From SHVO01 sp964576515 (GTDB taxonomy: Bacteria > Pseudomonadota > Alphaproteobacteria > Rhodospirillales > Rhodospirillaceae): 64,000 nucleotides of DNA. The position numbers were made by a program, and so were the translations under genes. The stretch spans positions 124,001 through 188,000 of the forward strand of contig CAZNUW010000003.1 in NCBI GenBank assembly GCA_964576515.1, in the 5' to 3' direction. Shown here piece after piece: positions 51,161-59,316 of the stretch; position 1 is the stretch's first letter; every line of letters begins with the position of its first letter. Below the pieces are notes generated by a model that saw only the letters and a list, made by a program, of their open reading frames with translations, did no database searches and was not told the DNA's origin.

Positions 51161-52693
51161 ATGACACAGAATCTTTTCGAGATTTTCAGAACGCGGTTTC
51201 CGGCCGCGCGGTCGCAGCCGTTCATCACGCGCACCGACGGGCGCGTCTTCACCTATGACGATGTGGACGCGATTTCAGGGCGTATCGCCGCGCTGCTCCT
51301 GGAATTGAAGACCCAGCCCGGCGACCGTGTCGCGATGCAGGTGGAGAAGTCCGCCGAAGCGGTTTTCCTGTATCTGGCCTGCCTGCGGGCGGGCGCGGTC
51401 TTCCTGCCCATGAACACGGGCTATCGCGCCGACGAGCTGGACTATTTCATCGAGGACGCCGCGCCGCATGTGGTGATCGCCGATCCGAACGCGACGGCGT
51501 TGATGGAGGTCTGCGCGGCCCGCCAGGTGGCGCATGTCCTGACCTTGAACGCCGACGGCCAAGGCACGCTGATGAATCGCGCAAGCGCGCTTGCGCCGCT
51601 TGAGGGATCGGTCGCGCGCGACGCGAACGACCTTGCCGCGATCCTTTATTCATCCGGCACGACCGGCAAGCCCAAGGGCGTGATGCTCAGCCACGGTAAC
51701 CTCGCCGCGAACGCCGCGGCGCTGCACGCGGTATGGAAATTCGGACCCGGCGATGTGCTGCTGCACACGCTGCCGATCTTCCATGTCCACGGTCTGTTCG
51801 TGGCTTTGAACACCGTGCTGATGAACGGGACGGGCATGATCTTCCATACCCGCTTCACGCCGGAAGACGCGATCCGCGACCTTCCGCGCGCAACGGTCTT
51901 CATGGGCGTGCCCACCTATTATGTGCGCTTGCTTGGAAACAGCGCCTTCACACGGGACGCGGCCAAAACCGTACGCCTGTTCATCAGCGGGTCGGCCCCG
52001 CTGCTGGATGAGACATTCCGCGCGTTCGAGGACCGCACGGGCAAACAGATTCTTGAGCGCTACGGCATGACCGAGGCGTGCATCATCACCAGCGCCGAGA
52101 TCGACCGGGCGCGCACGGCGGGCGCGGTCGGCTGGCCCCTGCCCGGCCTCGCCTTGCGCGTCGTCGACGAGGCGGGCCATCCCGTACCCGCGGGTACCAC
52201 CGGGGAAATCCAGATCAAGGGACCGAGCGTGTTCCGGGGGTATTGGAAGAAACCCGGCAAGACCGCCGAGGACTTTACCGTGGACGGGTTCTTCAAGACC
52301 GGCGACCTCGCCCAGCTCGACCCGGATGGAATGGTCAATATCGTCGGGCGCGCGAAGGACATGATGATCTCCGGCGGGTTCAACGTGTACCCCAAGGAGA
52401 TCGAGACCGTCATCGACGGTTTGCCGGGCGTCGCGGAATCCGCCGTCGTCGGCATGCCGCACCCCGACTTCGGCGAGGCGGGACTTGCGATCGTCACCAT
52501 GAACGTGGGCGCACCCGCGCCGTCGTCCGACGCCGTGCGCGCCGCGCTGAAGGAAGCGCTGGCGAGCTACAAAGTGCCGAAGATGATCGTGTTCGCCGAG
52601 ACGCTGCCGCGCAACACCATGGGCAAGGTCCAGAAAAACCTTTTGCGGCAGGCGTACCGCGCCGCCTGGGACGAAGCGCTGACGGGTGTTTAA
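51161..52693 (+). CDS. matB: Malonyl-CoA synthetase
   Basis: Acyl-adenylate-forming enzyme of 510 residues. The sequence follows MatB closely from memory of the Rhodopseudomonas enzyme: YLACLRAGAVFLPMNTGY, DELDYFIEDA, ILYSSGTTGKPKG (P-loop), HVHGLFVALN, LFISGSAPLL, YGMTE, FFKTGDL, GGFNVYPKEIE and LPRNTMGKVQKN with the catalytic lysine. It makes malonyl-CoA from malonate, ATP and CoA in the cytosol. No malonyl-CoA decarboxylase (matA) or malonate carrier is adjacent. GGAG lies 6 bases before the ATG. Its stop overlaps the convergent lipoprotein gene stop. Confidence 0.93.
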   Translation: MTQNLFEIFRTRFPAARSQPFITRTDGRVFTYDDVDAISGRIAALLLELKTQPGDRVAMQVEKSAEAVFLYLACLRAGAVFLPMNTGYRADELDYFIEDAAPHVVIADPNATALMEVCAARQVAHVLTLNADGQGTLMNRASALAPLEGSVARDANDLAAILYSSGTTGKPKGVMLSHGNLAANAAALHAVWKFGPGDVLLHTLPIFHVHGLFVALNTVLMNGTGMIFHTRFTPEDAIRDLPRATVFMGVPTYYVRLLGNSAFTRDAAKTVRLFISGSAPLLDETFRAFEDRTGKQILERYGMTEACIITSAEIDRARTAGAVGWPLPGLALRVVDEAGHPVPAGTTGEIQIKGPSVFRGYWKKPGKTAEDFTVDGFFKTGDLAQLDPDGMVNIVGRAKDMMISGGFNVYPKEIETVIDGLPGVAESAVVGMPHPDFGEAGLAIVTMNVGAPAPSSDAVRAALKEALASYKVPKMIVFAETLPRNTMGKVQKNLLRQAYRAAWDEALTGV

Positions 52694-53139
52694 TTGCTCG
52701 ACTGCGGGGCGACGACCATGTCGACCTGCGTGGAGCCGATCACCGAGCCGCGGCGGATGTTGATGGTGGCGAGACGGTTGGTGGCGTCCGAGCGAAAGGT
52801 CAGCAGGCTGTTGTCCGAGCGCATGGCGGACATTTCCGTCCAGCCGAAATTCGGCATTTCCTTATGCAGGAAATCGAACACCTCGTCGGCGGAGCCCGCG
52901 GCGGTATAGGTCAAGCGCCCGGTCCATTTGTCGTCGGTGCCGAAGATCATGGTCCGGCTGGGATCGACCTTATAGCCGGCGGGAAGCGCCGTGCCCGCGG
53001 CAAGAATCGCGAGCTGCGCGGTGGAACCGCTGGCGGCATCGGCCGCGCCGGGGACGCTGGTGGCCGTGACGGGCGCTTGCTCGGCGCAAGCGGCCAAACC
53101 CACACAAAACGCAAGCGCAGCGACGGACCGACGAACCAT
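52690..53139 (-). CDS. Lipoprotein of unknown function
   Basis: 149 residues from ATG 53139, preceded by a GGGGGGAGT site; an upstream in-frame codon at 53193 is less likely. The N-terminus MVRRSVAALAFCVGLAACAEQ has a lipobox LAAC. The mature region contains a low-complexity Ala/Thr/Ser linker, then a compact domain with GYKVDPSRTMIFGTDDKWTG and a VFDFLHKEMPNFGWTEM segment. The latter resembles small outer-membrane lipoprotein domains seen in DUF4810- or DUF3574-like families, but I cannot assign one. Single gene between matB and the GST/ABC pair. Confidence 0.75.
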   Translation of the reverse strand: MVRRSVAALAFCVGLAACAEQAPVTATSVPGAADAASGSTAQLAILAAGTALPAGYKVDPSRTMIFGTDDKWTGRLTYTAAGSADEVFDFLHKEMPNFGWTEMSAMRSDNSLLTFRSDATNRLATINIRRGSVIGSTQVDMVVAPQSSN

Positions 53140-53189
53140 GACTCCCCCCGAAATGACGCGAGGGGCGGAGTCTATCACAAAACGAATCG

Positions 53190-53897
53190 TCATGCGGCGA
53201 GTTCGGGAAAGTAACCCGCGAGCATCCGCGCGAAGTGATCGACCAGACTGCGGTGCTTGAGCGTCGCTGTTTTCAGCGGATTGTCCCAGGGCGATGCGAT
53301 GATGTTGCCGATGTAGGCGTAGATACAGGCGTCGAGGACGGTCGGCGCATCGCCGAAGGCAAAGGTCCGCGTGCCCAGCCAGTGCGCGACCGCCTGGATG
53401 TCGGCAATCCCGGCTTGCCAGATCGCTTCGGGCTCCTGACGGCCGAGGCCTTGCGCGTGGAGCACACGCCGGTAGCGGCGTTTACCCACCCAGGCGGCGA
53501 TCGGCGCAATGGCCCGTGGGATGCCCAACTGAACCAGGAACGCTTGACGCAACGCCGGCGGTTGCGCGACCCACCGGCCATAGACCGCGACCCAATAGAG
53601 GTGTTCATCGAGCAGACGCTGGAAGGCCAGGGATTCGCCGCGCTGCGACAAGGTGAGCTTGCCGTCGACCGGATGGCCGAACCGGCTTTCGAGCGCCGCG
53701 ATGATCGCACCGGAGTCCGCGATGATCTCGCCGTCCAGGTCGATATAGGGACACTTGCCGGTCTTCGATCCGGGCCGCAGGACTTCGGCGACTTTGTAGT
53801 CCAGGCCCGCCATGCGCAGGTAGGTTTCGAGCTTCATGCAGAACGGGCTTGGATTGGGCAATCCGCCGGTCGTCGGGAACTGATAGAGCGTAATCAC
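53190..53897 (-). CDS. Glutathione S-transferase (metaxin/Tom37-like N-domain)
   Basis: 235 residues. The start is GTG 53897, chosen because GGAGG lies six or seven bases upstream and because it overlaps the ABC exporter TGA as GTGA; a codon at 53924 would be inside the exporter gene. The thioredoxin-like domain begins ITLYQFPTTGGLPNPSPFCMKLE and has the metaxin/FAXC-like wording, with GKCPYIDLDG and ADSGAII for glutathione binding. The C-terminal helical domain follows from about 85. Coupling to an ABC exporter suggests conjugate export or quality control, by inference. Confidence 0.88.
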   Translation of the reverse strand: MITLYQFPTTGGLPNPSPFCMKLETYLRMAGLDYKVAEVLRPGSKTGKCPYIDLDGEIIADSGAIIAALESRFGHPVDGKLTLSQRGESLAFQRLLDEHLYWVAVYGRWVAQPPALRQAFLVQLGIPRAIAPIAAWVGKRRYRRVLHAQGLGRQEPEAIWQAGIADIQAVAHWLGTRTFAFGDAPTVLDACIYAYIGNIIASPWDNPLKTATLKHRSLVDHFARMLAGYFPELAA

Positions 53898-55744
53898 ATG
53901 AAACCTCCGGCCTGGCGTTGCCACAGCTTGGCGTAAGCGCCGCCCGCGGCAAGCAGATCGCGGTGGCTGCCTTGCTCGACAATCCGCCCCCGGTCAAGCA
54001 CCACGATGCGATCGAGATGCGCGATCGTCGACAGGCGGTGCGCGATGGCGATCACGGTCCGGCCGGCCATCAACGCCAAGAGGCCGTCCTGAATCAGGTG
54101 TTCCGCCTCGCTGTCGAGCGACGACGTCGCCTCGTCCAAGAGAAGGATGGGCGCGTTCTTGAGGAACGCGCGGGCGATGGCGACGCGCTGACGCTCCCCG
54201 CCGGAAAGCTTCATCCCCTTCTCACCGACAATCGCGTCGTAGCCGCCCTCGCGCGCGGCGATGAATTCATGGCAATGGGCGAGCTTCGCCGCGGCGACGA
54301 CGTCGGCGTCGTCCGCCTCGGGCCGGCTGTAGCGGATGTTGTCGCGCACGGAGCGGTGAAAGATGCTGGGTGTCTGGGGGACTTCGGCGATGCTGTCGTG
54401 CAGCGAGTCCCACGTCGCGGCCGCGATATCCTGGCCGTCGATCCGCACGCGGCCGCTTTCAAACGGGAACTGACGGCGCAGCAACTTGATGAGGGTGCTT
54501 TTGCCCGCCCCCGACGGCCCGACAAGGCCGATCCGCTCGCCGGCCTTGATCGTGAGCGAGAAGTCCACGAACACCGGCGTACCGTCGCTGTAGGAGAAAT
54601 TGACGCGATCGAAGGCGACTTCGCCGCCGGAGATCTTCAAGGGAACCGCGCCGGGCGCGTCCACCACCTCGTGGTCGGCAAGCAGGACCGCAAGCGATTC
54701 ACCGAGCACGCCGTAATACTCGAAATAGACAAAGAGGTTGTCGCCCAGCGTGCGGATGTTCCCGCCCACAAGGATCGAAAGCATCAGGATGGTCGTGAAC
54801 GTGCCGACCGTCATGTCGCCGGCCATGGCGGTTATGAGGCTTTCCCAGACCAGCCAGGCCAGGAACAAGACGCTGAGAACGTGCAAGACGATCCGCATGA
54901 GCGACGCGGCGATGCGTAAACGCAAGAGCGCGTCCTGTTCCGCGCGGCTGAAGGGTTGCATCGTCTCGCGTTCGTAAACCGAGCGGGCGAAACTGCGCAC
55001 GACGTCCCAGTTGGCGACGGAGTCCACCATGCGCGCCACAGCGTCCGAAGCCGTCTTGGCCTGGATTTTCGCAAGACGGCGCAAGCGCTGCGCCATGACG
55101 GCGGCCGCGCCCGTGAATACGGCGGCGAAAGCGCCGAAGGGCAGCAGCAAGTCGGGCGCTTGCGTGAGGATCATCCCGATGGTGACGCCGAACATGACAC
55201 CGAGCCGCACCACATTGGCGCAGATGTAGTCGATGATGATGGCGGCGGCGTTGCCCGCCTGCCGGATCTTCTGCACCAAGCCGCCGCCCGCGTTGTCCAT
55301 GAAGAAGCGCGGCGCATGGCCGTGCAGATACCCGAACAGGTCGTCTTGGATTCTGATCCGGAGCCGGGTCAGGCACGCCTGGGAATAGGCCGAATAGGCA
55401 TGGGTGAAGAGATAGCTGGAGAGCCACGCCGCGCAGAGGGCCGCGAACCATAGAACGGGAGTGGCCGCGGCGAGTCCGCCTTGCGCCTCGGTCAGCGCGC
55501 TGACCAACCGCCCCAGGAAATAGGGCTGCACCGTTTCGAGCGCCGCGGACGCGCCGATGAGCGCGGCGATCCCGGCGACAGGCAACAAGAAGCCGGAGCG
55601 CAGATAGTGAAGGATGAAGCGAAAGGGCGTGCGCGGCAGCGGCGGCGCGCCCGGCGGTGGGATCGCGATCACGCCGTCGTCGCTTGCGGCCGCAGGCGGC
55701 GTCGAAGCGCCCTTCGGCGCGGGAACTATGGCTTCATCAGGCAA
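53894..55744 (-). CDS. ABC exporter, fused permease and ATPase
   Basis: 616 residues. Six TM helices (about 48-345) with a Pro/Ala-rich cytosolic N-terminal tail are followed by an ABC domain: Walker A GPSGAGKST, Q-loop VPQTP, signature LSGGERQRVAIARA, Walker B LLLDEATSSLD and H-loop IAHRLSTI. It works as a homodimer exporting a hydrophobic or peptide substrate. The start codon is not settled: TTG 55744 has no good ribosome site and GTG 55672 would remove the Pro-rich tail. The GST gene is translationally coupled downstream. Confidence 0.92.
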   Translation of the reverse strand: MPDEAIVPAPKGASTPPAAASDDGVIAIPPPGAPPLPRTPFRFILHYLRSGFLLPVAGIAALIGASAALETVQPYFLGRLVSALTEAQGGLAAATPVLWFAALCAAWLSSYLFTHAYSAYSQACLTRLRIRIQDDLFGYLHGHAPRFFMDNAGGGLVQKIRQAGNAAAIIIDYICANVVRLGVMFGVTIGMILTQAPDLLLPFGAFAAVFTGAAAVMAQRLRRLAKIQAKTASDAVARMVDSVANWDVVRSFARSVYERETMQPFSRAEQDALLRLRIAASLMRIVLHVLSVLFLAWLVWESLITAMAGDMTVGTFTTILMLSILVGGNIRTLGDNLFVYFEYYGVLGESLAVLLADHEVVDAPGAVPLKISGGEVAFDRVNFSYSDGTPVFVDFSLTIKAGERIGLVGPSGAGKSTLIKLLRRQFPFESGRVRIDGQDIAAATWDSLHDSIAEVPQTPSIFHRSVRDNIRYSRPEADDADVVAAAKLAHCHEFIAAREGGYDAIVGEKGMKLSGGERQRVAIARAFLKNAPILLLDEATSSLDSEAEHLIQDGLLALMAGRTVIAIAHRLSTIAHLDRIVVLDRGRIVEQGSHRDLLAAGGAYAKLWQRQAGGFM

Positions 55745-55788
55745 CGGAGGAACCTGCGGGGATCACGTCTCGCACGCAGTATAAAAGA

Positions 55789-55816
55789 AAAAGGCCGGGA
55801 CATCGCCCGGCCTTTT
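55789..55816 (-). terminator. Intrinsic terminator of the CHRD gene
   Basis: An 11-bp perfect stem AAAAGGCCGGG/CCCGGCCTTTT with a 6-base loop (ACATCG), read on the minus strand, is followed by a T-rich run (complement of 55782-55791). It lies 22 bp after the CHRD gene stop and before the ABC exporter start, a textbook Rho-independent terminator. It is the only clear intrinsic terminator I found in the window. Confidence 0.85.
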
Positions 55817-55837
55817 GCCCGCGAAAAGCGTCGCGTC

Positions 55838-56272
55838 TTATTTCGAGACCTGACCGCGAATCTCGCCGCCCTTGTTCATGGGCGTGTGAATGTTCACATA
55901 AAACTTGCCGGCATTGAGATCGGCGATCTGGGCGTCGGTCAGGGTGGCTTTGCCCGTCAGCGGGCTCTTGGGCGGCTGGCCCTGCACACCGAGTTGCACC
56001 TGTACGCCGGCGTTGGCGCCCTTGTCGGCGGGACCATGAATGTGCGCGGCGACGGCGTCGCCGGTCAGACCTTGCCAAGTCACGTTCCAGGAGAGTTCCT
56101 TGGTGTCCGTATTCAAGGTGAGATCGGCGTTACCCTTGCCCGTGCTGGGGTTGGGGGGCACTTCCTCGGCTGAGGTGAGCGCGGCCTTATATTTGACGTC
56201 GGCGGCTTGAGCGGCGAACGAAACGCCGACAGCGATCAACGCGCCGGCGGCCAACTGAAACAATTTGCTCAT
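55838..56272 (-). CDS. CHRD-domain exported protein
   Basis: 144 residues with signal peptide (MSKLFQLAAGALIAVGVSFAAQA). The CHRD pattern, shared with chordin and bacterial secreted proteins, includes YKAALTSAEEVPPN near the start, GDAVAAHIHGPA in the middle and FYVNIHTPMNKGGEIRGQV at the end. The two His-containing strands HIHG and IHT are conserved in the family and may bind metal. Single gene with its own terminator. Function of the bacterial members is not established. Confidence 0.92.
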   Translation of the reverse strand: MSKLFQLAAGALIAVGVSFAAQAADVKYKAALTSAEEVPPNPSTGKGNADLTLNTDTKELSWNVTWQGLTGDAVAAHIHGPADKGANAGVQVQLGVQGQPPKSPLTGKATLTDAQIADLNAGKFYVNIHTPMNKGGEIRGQVSK

Positions 56273-56510
56273 GAGATCCTCCCACTTGCCTATTTGTCCG
56301 CGGCACGGGCGCCGCTCGCGTTCAGAGCGGGCAAGGATACCCGCTCAATCAAGGGTGTCCAGGCGGATTGTGGGTCCTAACGCACCGCACGGACTTGTGA
56401 CATCAAACCGCAATACACGCGTAAAGGCAGCTACACCTGTGTGATTGTTGACATCCCGGGGCCGGGCACGGCAGGAAAGAGCGGCCTCAACATGAACCAC
56501 GGAGAGCACC

Positions 56511-56870
56511 ATGGCGTACGTCGACGGCTTTGTCCTTGCGGTCCCGAAGAAGAACGTGAAGGCCTACCAGACGATGGCTAAGAAAGCCGGCAAGATCTGG
56601 ATGGAATACGGCGCTCTTGCCTACCACGAATGCATCGCCGACGACGTGAAGCCCGGCAAGGTGACGTCGTTCCCCTTGAGCGTGAAAGCCAAGAAGAACG
56701 AGGTCGTGTATTTTTCGTGGATTGTCTACAAGTCGCGCAAGGATCGCGACCGCGTGAACAAGAAGGTCATGATCGATCCGCGCCTCAACGACATGATGGC
56801 GGGCAAGGATATGCCGTTCGACGCATCGCGGATGATCTACGGCGGTTTCAAAACAGTCGTTTCGTTCTAA
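56511..56870 (+). CDS. DUF1428 family protein (YbaA-like)
   Basis: 119 residues, dimeric ferredoxin-like fold by family. The start MAYVDGFVLAVPKKNVKAY is the family hallmark, with a central WMEYGALAYHECIADDV and closing RMIYGGFKTVV. GGAGAG precedes the ATG. It is the first gene after a 238-bp gap (56273-56510) which holds no gene; a TTGACA at 56448 lacks a good partner. The next gene is a GST 16 bp away. Biological role unknown. Confidence 0.93.
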   Translation: MAYVDGFVLAVPKKNVKAYQTMAKKAGKIWMEYGALAYHECIADDVKPGKVTSFPLSVKAKKNEVVYFSWIVYKSRKDRDRVNKKVMIDPRLNDMMAGKDMPFDASRMIYGGFKTVVSF

Positions 56871-56886
56871 GCCACACGGCCGCATC

Positions 56887-57582
56887 ATGTCGCTCACGCT
56901 CTATTTCCACCCCTTCTCGTCCTACTGCCAGAAGGCGCTGATCGCGTTGTACGAGAACGGCACGCCGTTCACGCCGAGGATCATCAACCTCGGCGACCCG
57001 GCGTCGGCGGGTGAATTGAAACGCGTCTGGCCGATCGGGAAGTTTCCGGTGCTGCGGGACGACGCCCGCGACGAAACCGTGCCGGAATCGAGCGTCATCG
57101 TCGAATACCTCCACCAACACTATCCCGGACCCGTGAAGCTATTGCCCGCGGATCCGGATCTGGCCCGCCAGACGCGCGCGCGCGACCGGTTCTTCGACCT
57201 TTATGTCAACGATCCCATGTCGAAGGTAGTGACGGACAACTTCCGGCCCGCCGGAAAAAACGATCCGCACGGGGTGGAGATGGCGCGGGCGACGTTGGCG
57301 ACCGCCTACGACGTCCTGGAGGCGGACCTGGACGGCAAGGCATGGGCAATGGGCGATGATTTCTCGCTCGCCGACTGCGCCGCCGCGCCGTTCCTGTTCT
57401 ATGCCGATCTGGTGAGGCGGATCACGCCGCAATATCCGCACTTGCGCGCGTATTATGAACGCCTCATGGCGCGGCCGTCGTTCCGCCGCGCGTTGCAGGA
57501 TGCGCGGCCCTATTGCAAGGGCACGCCTTTCGAGGCCGATTACATCGCGACCACCAGCCGCATCCTGGGATCGGCGATCTGA
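56887..57582 (+). CDS. Glutathione S-transferase
   Basis: 231 residues, cytosolic. N-terminal thioredoxin-like domain: LTLYFHPFSSYCQKALIALYE with S11/S12 and C14 as the candidate catalytic residue, PIGKFPVL for the cis-Pro loop and PESSVIVEYL for glutathione gamma-Glu binding. The C-terminal helical domain has the N-capping box FSLADCAAAPFL. It belongs to a bacterial class close to beta/theta or zeta-like enzymes; the exact class is uncertain. It follows the DUF1428 gene by 16 bp and may form an operon with it. Confidence 0.92.
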   Translation: MSLTLYFHPFSSYCQKALIALYENGTPFTPRIINLGDPASAGELKRVWPIGKFPVLRDDARDETVPESSVIVEYLHQHYPGPVKLLPADPDLARQTRARDRFFDLYVNDPMSKVVTDNFRPAGKNDPHGVEMARATLATAYDVLEADLDGKAWAMGDDFSLADCAAAPFLFYADLVRRITPQYPHLRAYYERLMARPSFRRALQDARPYCKGTPFEADYIATTSRILGSAI

Positions 57583-57645
57583 CGGGCGACCTGACTGGAA
57601 TGTAAAAAGCGGATAGTCTCTGACCCTTATAGTCTCGGAGACATC

Positions 57646-58536
57646 ATGATCGATCTTGTCATTGAACAGCGGCGCAAAAGCCTGGGCGGCTTCGAGGTCG
57701 GGCGCGTCCTGCCTTTCGCCAAACGGCGGATGGTCGGCCCGTTCGTTTTTTTCGACCATATGGGTCCCATCGACCTCGCGCCGGGCATTCCGCGCTCGGT
57801 TGACGTGCGTCCGCATCCGCACATCGGGCTCGCAACCGTCACCTATCTGTTCTCCGGCGAGATCATGCACCGCGACAGCGTGGGCTCCGAAGCGCCGATC
57901 CGCGCCGGCGAAGTGAACTGGATGACGGCGGGACGCGGCATCACCCACAGCGAACGCTTCGAGAAAGCGCGCGCCGAGGGCGATCATCTGCACGGCATCC
58001 AGGCCTGGGTCGCGCTGCCAACCGAAGACGAAGAGACCGACCCGGGCTTTTCGCACCACGAAGGCGCCGATCTACCCACGTGGGCCGAGCGCGGCGTGCG
58101 CGGACGCCTGATCGCCGGCAACGCCTACGGCCTGTCGGCGGGCGTGAAGACGCACTCGCCGCTGTTTTACGCGCATCTCGACATGGACGCGGGCGCTGTC
58201 GGAGAAATTCCCGGTGGACATGCGGAACGGGCGCTGTATGTCGCCGACGGCGAGATCGAACTGGCCGGGCAATCCTTCCGCGCCGGACAAATGCTGGTCC
58301 TGACCAAGGACGCGTCGCGGTTCACGGCGAAGACGCCGTCCACCGTCATGACCCTAGGCGGCGCGCCGCTCGGCGAACGCCTGCTCTATTGGAACTTCGT
58401 CTCCTCGTCCAAGGAACGCCTGGAGCAGGCGAAGGCCGACTGGATCGCCGGGCGCATGAAACTTCCCGATCTGGACAATCAAGAATTCATCCCGCTTCCG
58501 GCCGAACCGGCCCCGCAAGCCCCGCCCGCGTCATGA
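57646..58536 (+). CDS. Pirin family protein
   Basis: Bicupin of 296 residues. The iron ligands of the N-terminal cupin match human pirin positions: H57, H59, H101 and E103 (RPHPHIGLATV and GRGITHSERF). The C-terminal cupin is complete and followed by a Pro/Ala-rich tail. Family members act as quercetinase or as redox-sensitive regulators. The upstream gap 57583-57645 has a repeated ATAGTCTC (57613 and 57629, 16 bases apart), which may be an operator. Its stop overlaps the S1/P1-like gene start as ATGA. Confidence 0.93.
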   Translation: MIDLVIEQRRKSLGGFEVGRVLPFAKRRMVGPFVFFDHMGPIDLAPGIPRSVDVRPHPHIGLATVTYLFSGEIMHRDSVGSEAPIRAGEVNWMTAGRGITHSERFEKARAEGDHLHGIQAWVALPTEDEETDPGFSHHEGADLPTWAERGVRGRLIAGNAYGLSAGVKTHSPLFYAHLDMDAGAVGEIPGGHAERALYVADGEIELAGQSFRAGQMLVLTKDASRFTAKTPSTVMTLGGAPLGERLLYWNFVSSSKERLEQAKADWIAGRMKLPDLDNQEFIPLPAEPAPQAPPAS

Positions 58537-59312
58537 TGTTTCGCGTGATCCTCACGACCGCGATCCTCGCGGTCACGGCCCAAACGCCGGCCCATGCTTG
58601 GAGCCGCGACGGACACCGGATGGTGTGCGCCATCGCCCTCGATGTGATGTCGCCCACGGCGCGCGAAGCGGCGTTCGGCATCTTGGATATCGACAAGGCC
58701 GAGGAGTTCCTGGAACTTTGCGCCTGGGCGGAGCGCGTGAAAATCTCGCAGCCGGAAACCGCGCCGTGGCATGAGATGTATCTGCCGAACGACGCCACGG
58801 GCATCGACATCGGGCGCGACTGCACCGCCGACGGCTGCGTCGTCTCGCGGGTGATCCAGGACATCAGCACGCTGAAAAGCGACGCCCCGAAAGAAGAGAA
58901 GGCCGTCGCGCTCCGGCTGCTGATGCATCTGATCGGAGATCTGCATCAGCCGCTCAACTTCGGTTTCGCGAAAGATGAAGGCGGCCACAAGATTCCAGCG
59001 ACCTTCCTGGGACGGCCGACCACCGTGTACGACATCTGGGAAACGGGATTGCTGGAAGCCGAGCGGGTCGCACCGGGCGGATCGCTGGAGACCTTGTGGC
59101 TGGCGCACGAGGTGCAGACGCATCCGGAACCCTTGGACTGGGCGCGCGAGAGTTATTTCATCATGCGCGCGCCGGCGACGGGCTACCTCGGCAATCCCGG
59201 CGGACTCGTCTTCGACGAACGTTACGTGCAACAAAACCGGCCCGTCGCCATGGGCCAGATGGAAAAGGCCGGGGTACGCCTGGGCCTGACCCTCAACAAC
59301 GCGCTGCGGTGA
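58533..59312 (+). CDS. S1/P1 nuclease-like exported protein lacking Zn2 ligands (paralogue 1)
   Basis: 259 residues from ATG 58533. The signal peptide ends before W23, the mature N-terminal Trp that ligates zinc in this family, with H28 as the partner. H80, H132 and D136 of the Zn1/Zn3 sites are kept, and the Zn1 Asp is E67. At the Zn2 site, the canonical His of QPLH is N142, the His of NLHxxWD is Y166 and its Asp is E170. So the trinuclear cluster is probably incomplete. It lies between a pirin and a PanE-like gene and has a second paralogue at 60303-61073. Nuclease activity is uncertain. Confidence 0.9.
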   Translation: MMFRVILTTAILAVTAQTPAHAWSRDGHRMVCAIALDVMSPTAREAAFGILDIDKAEEFLELCAWAERVKISQPETAPWHEMYLPNDATGIDIGRDCTADGCVVSRVIQDISTLKSDAPKEEKAVALRLLMHLIGDLHQPLNFGFAKDEGGHKIPATFLGRPTTVYDIWETGLLEAERVAPGGSLETLWLAHEVQTHPEPLDWARESYFIMRAPATGYLGNPGGLVFDERYVQQNRPVAMGQMEKAGVRLGLTLNNALR

Positions 59313-59316
59313 TCCG

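Noticed and set aside
56448..56476. TTGACA as a -35 box before the DUF1428 gene
   Set aside because: No acceptable -10 hexamer occurs 16-18 bases downstream.
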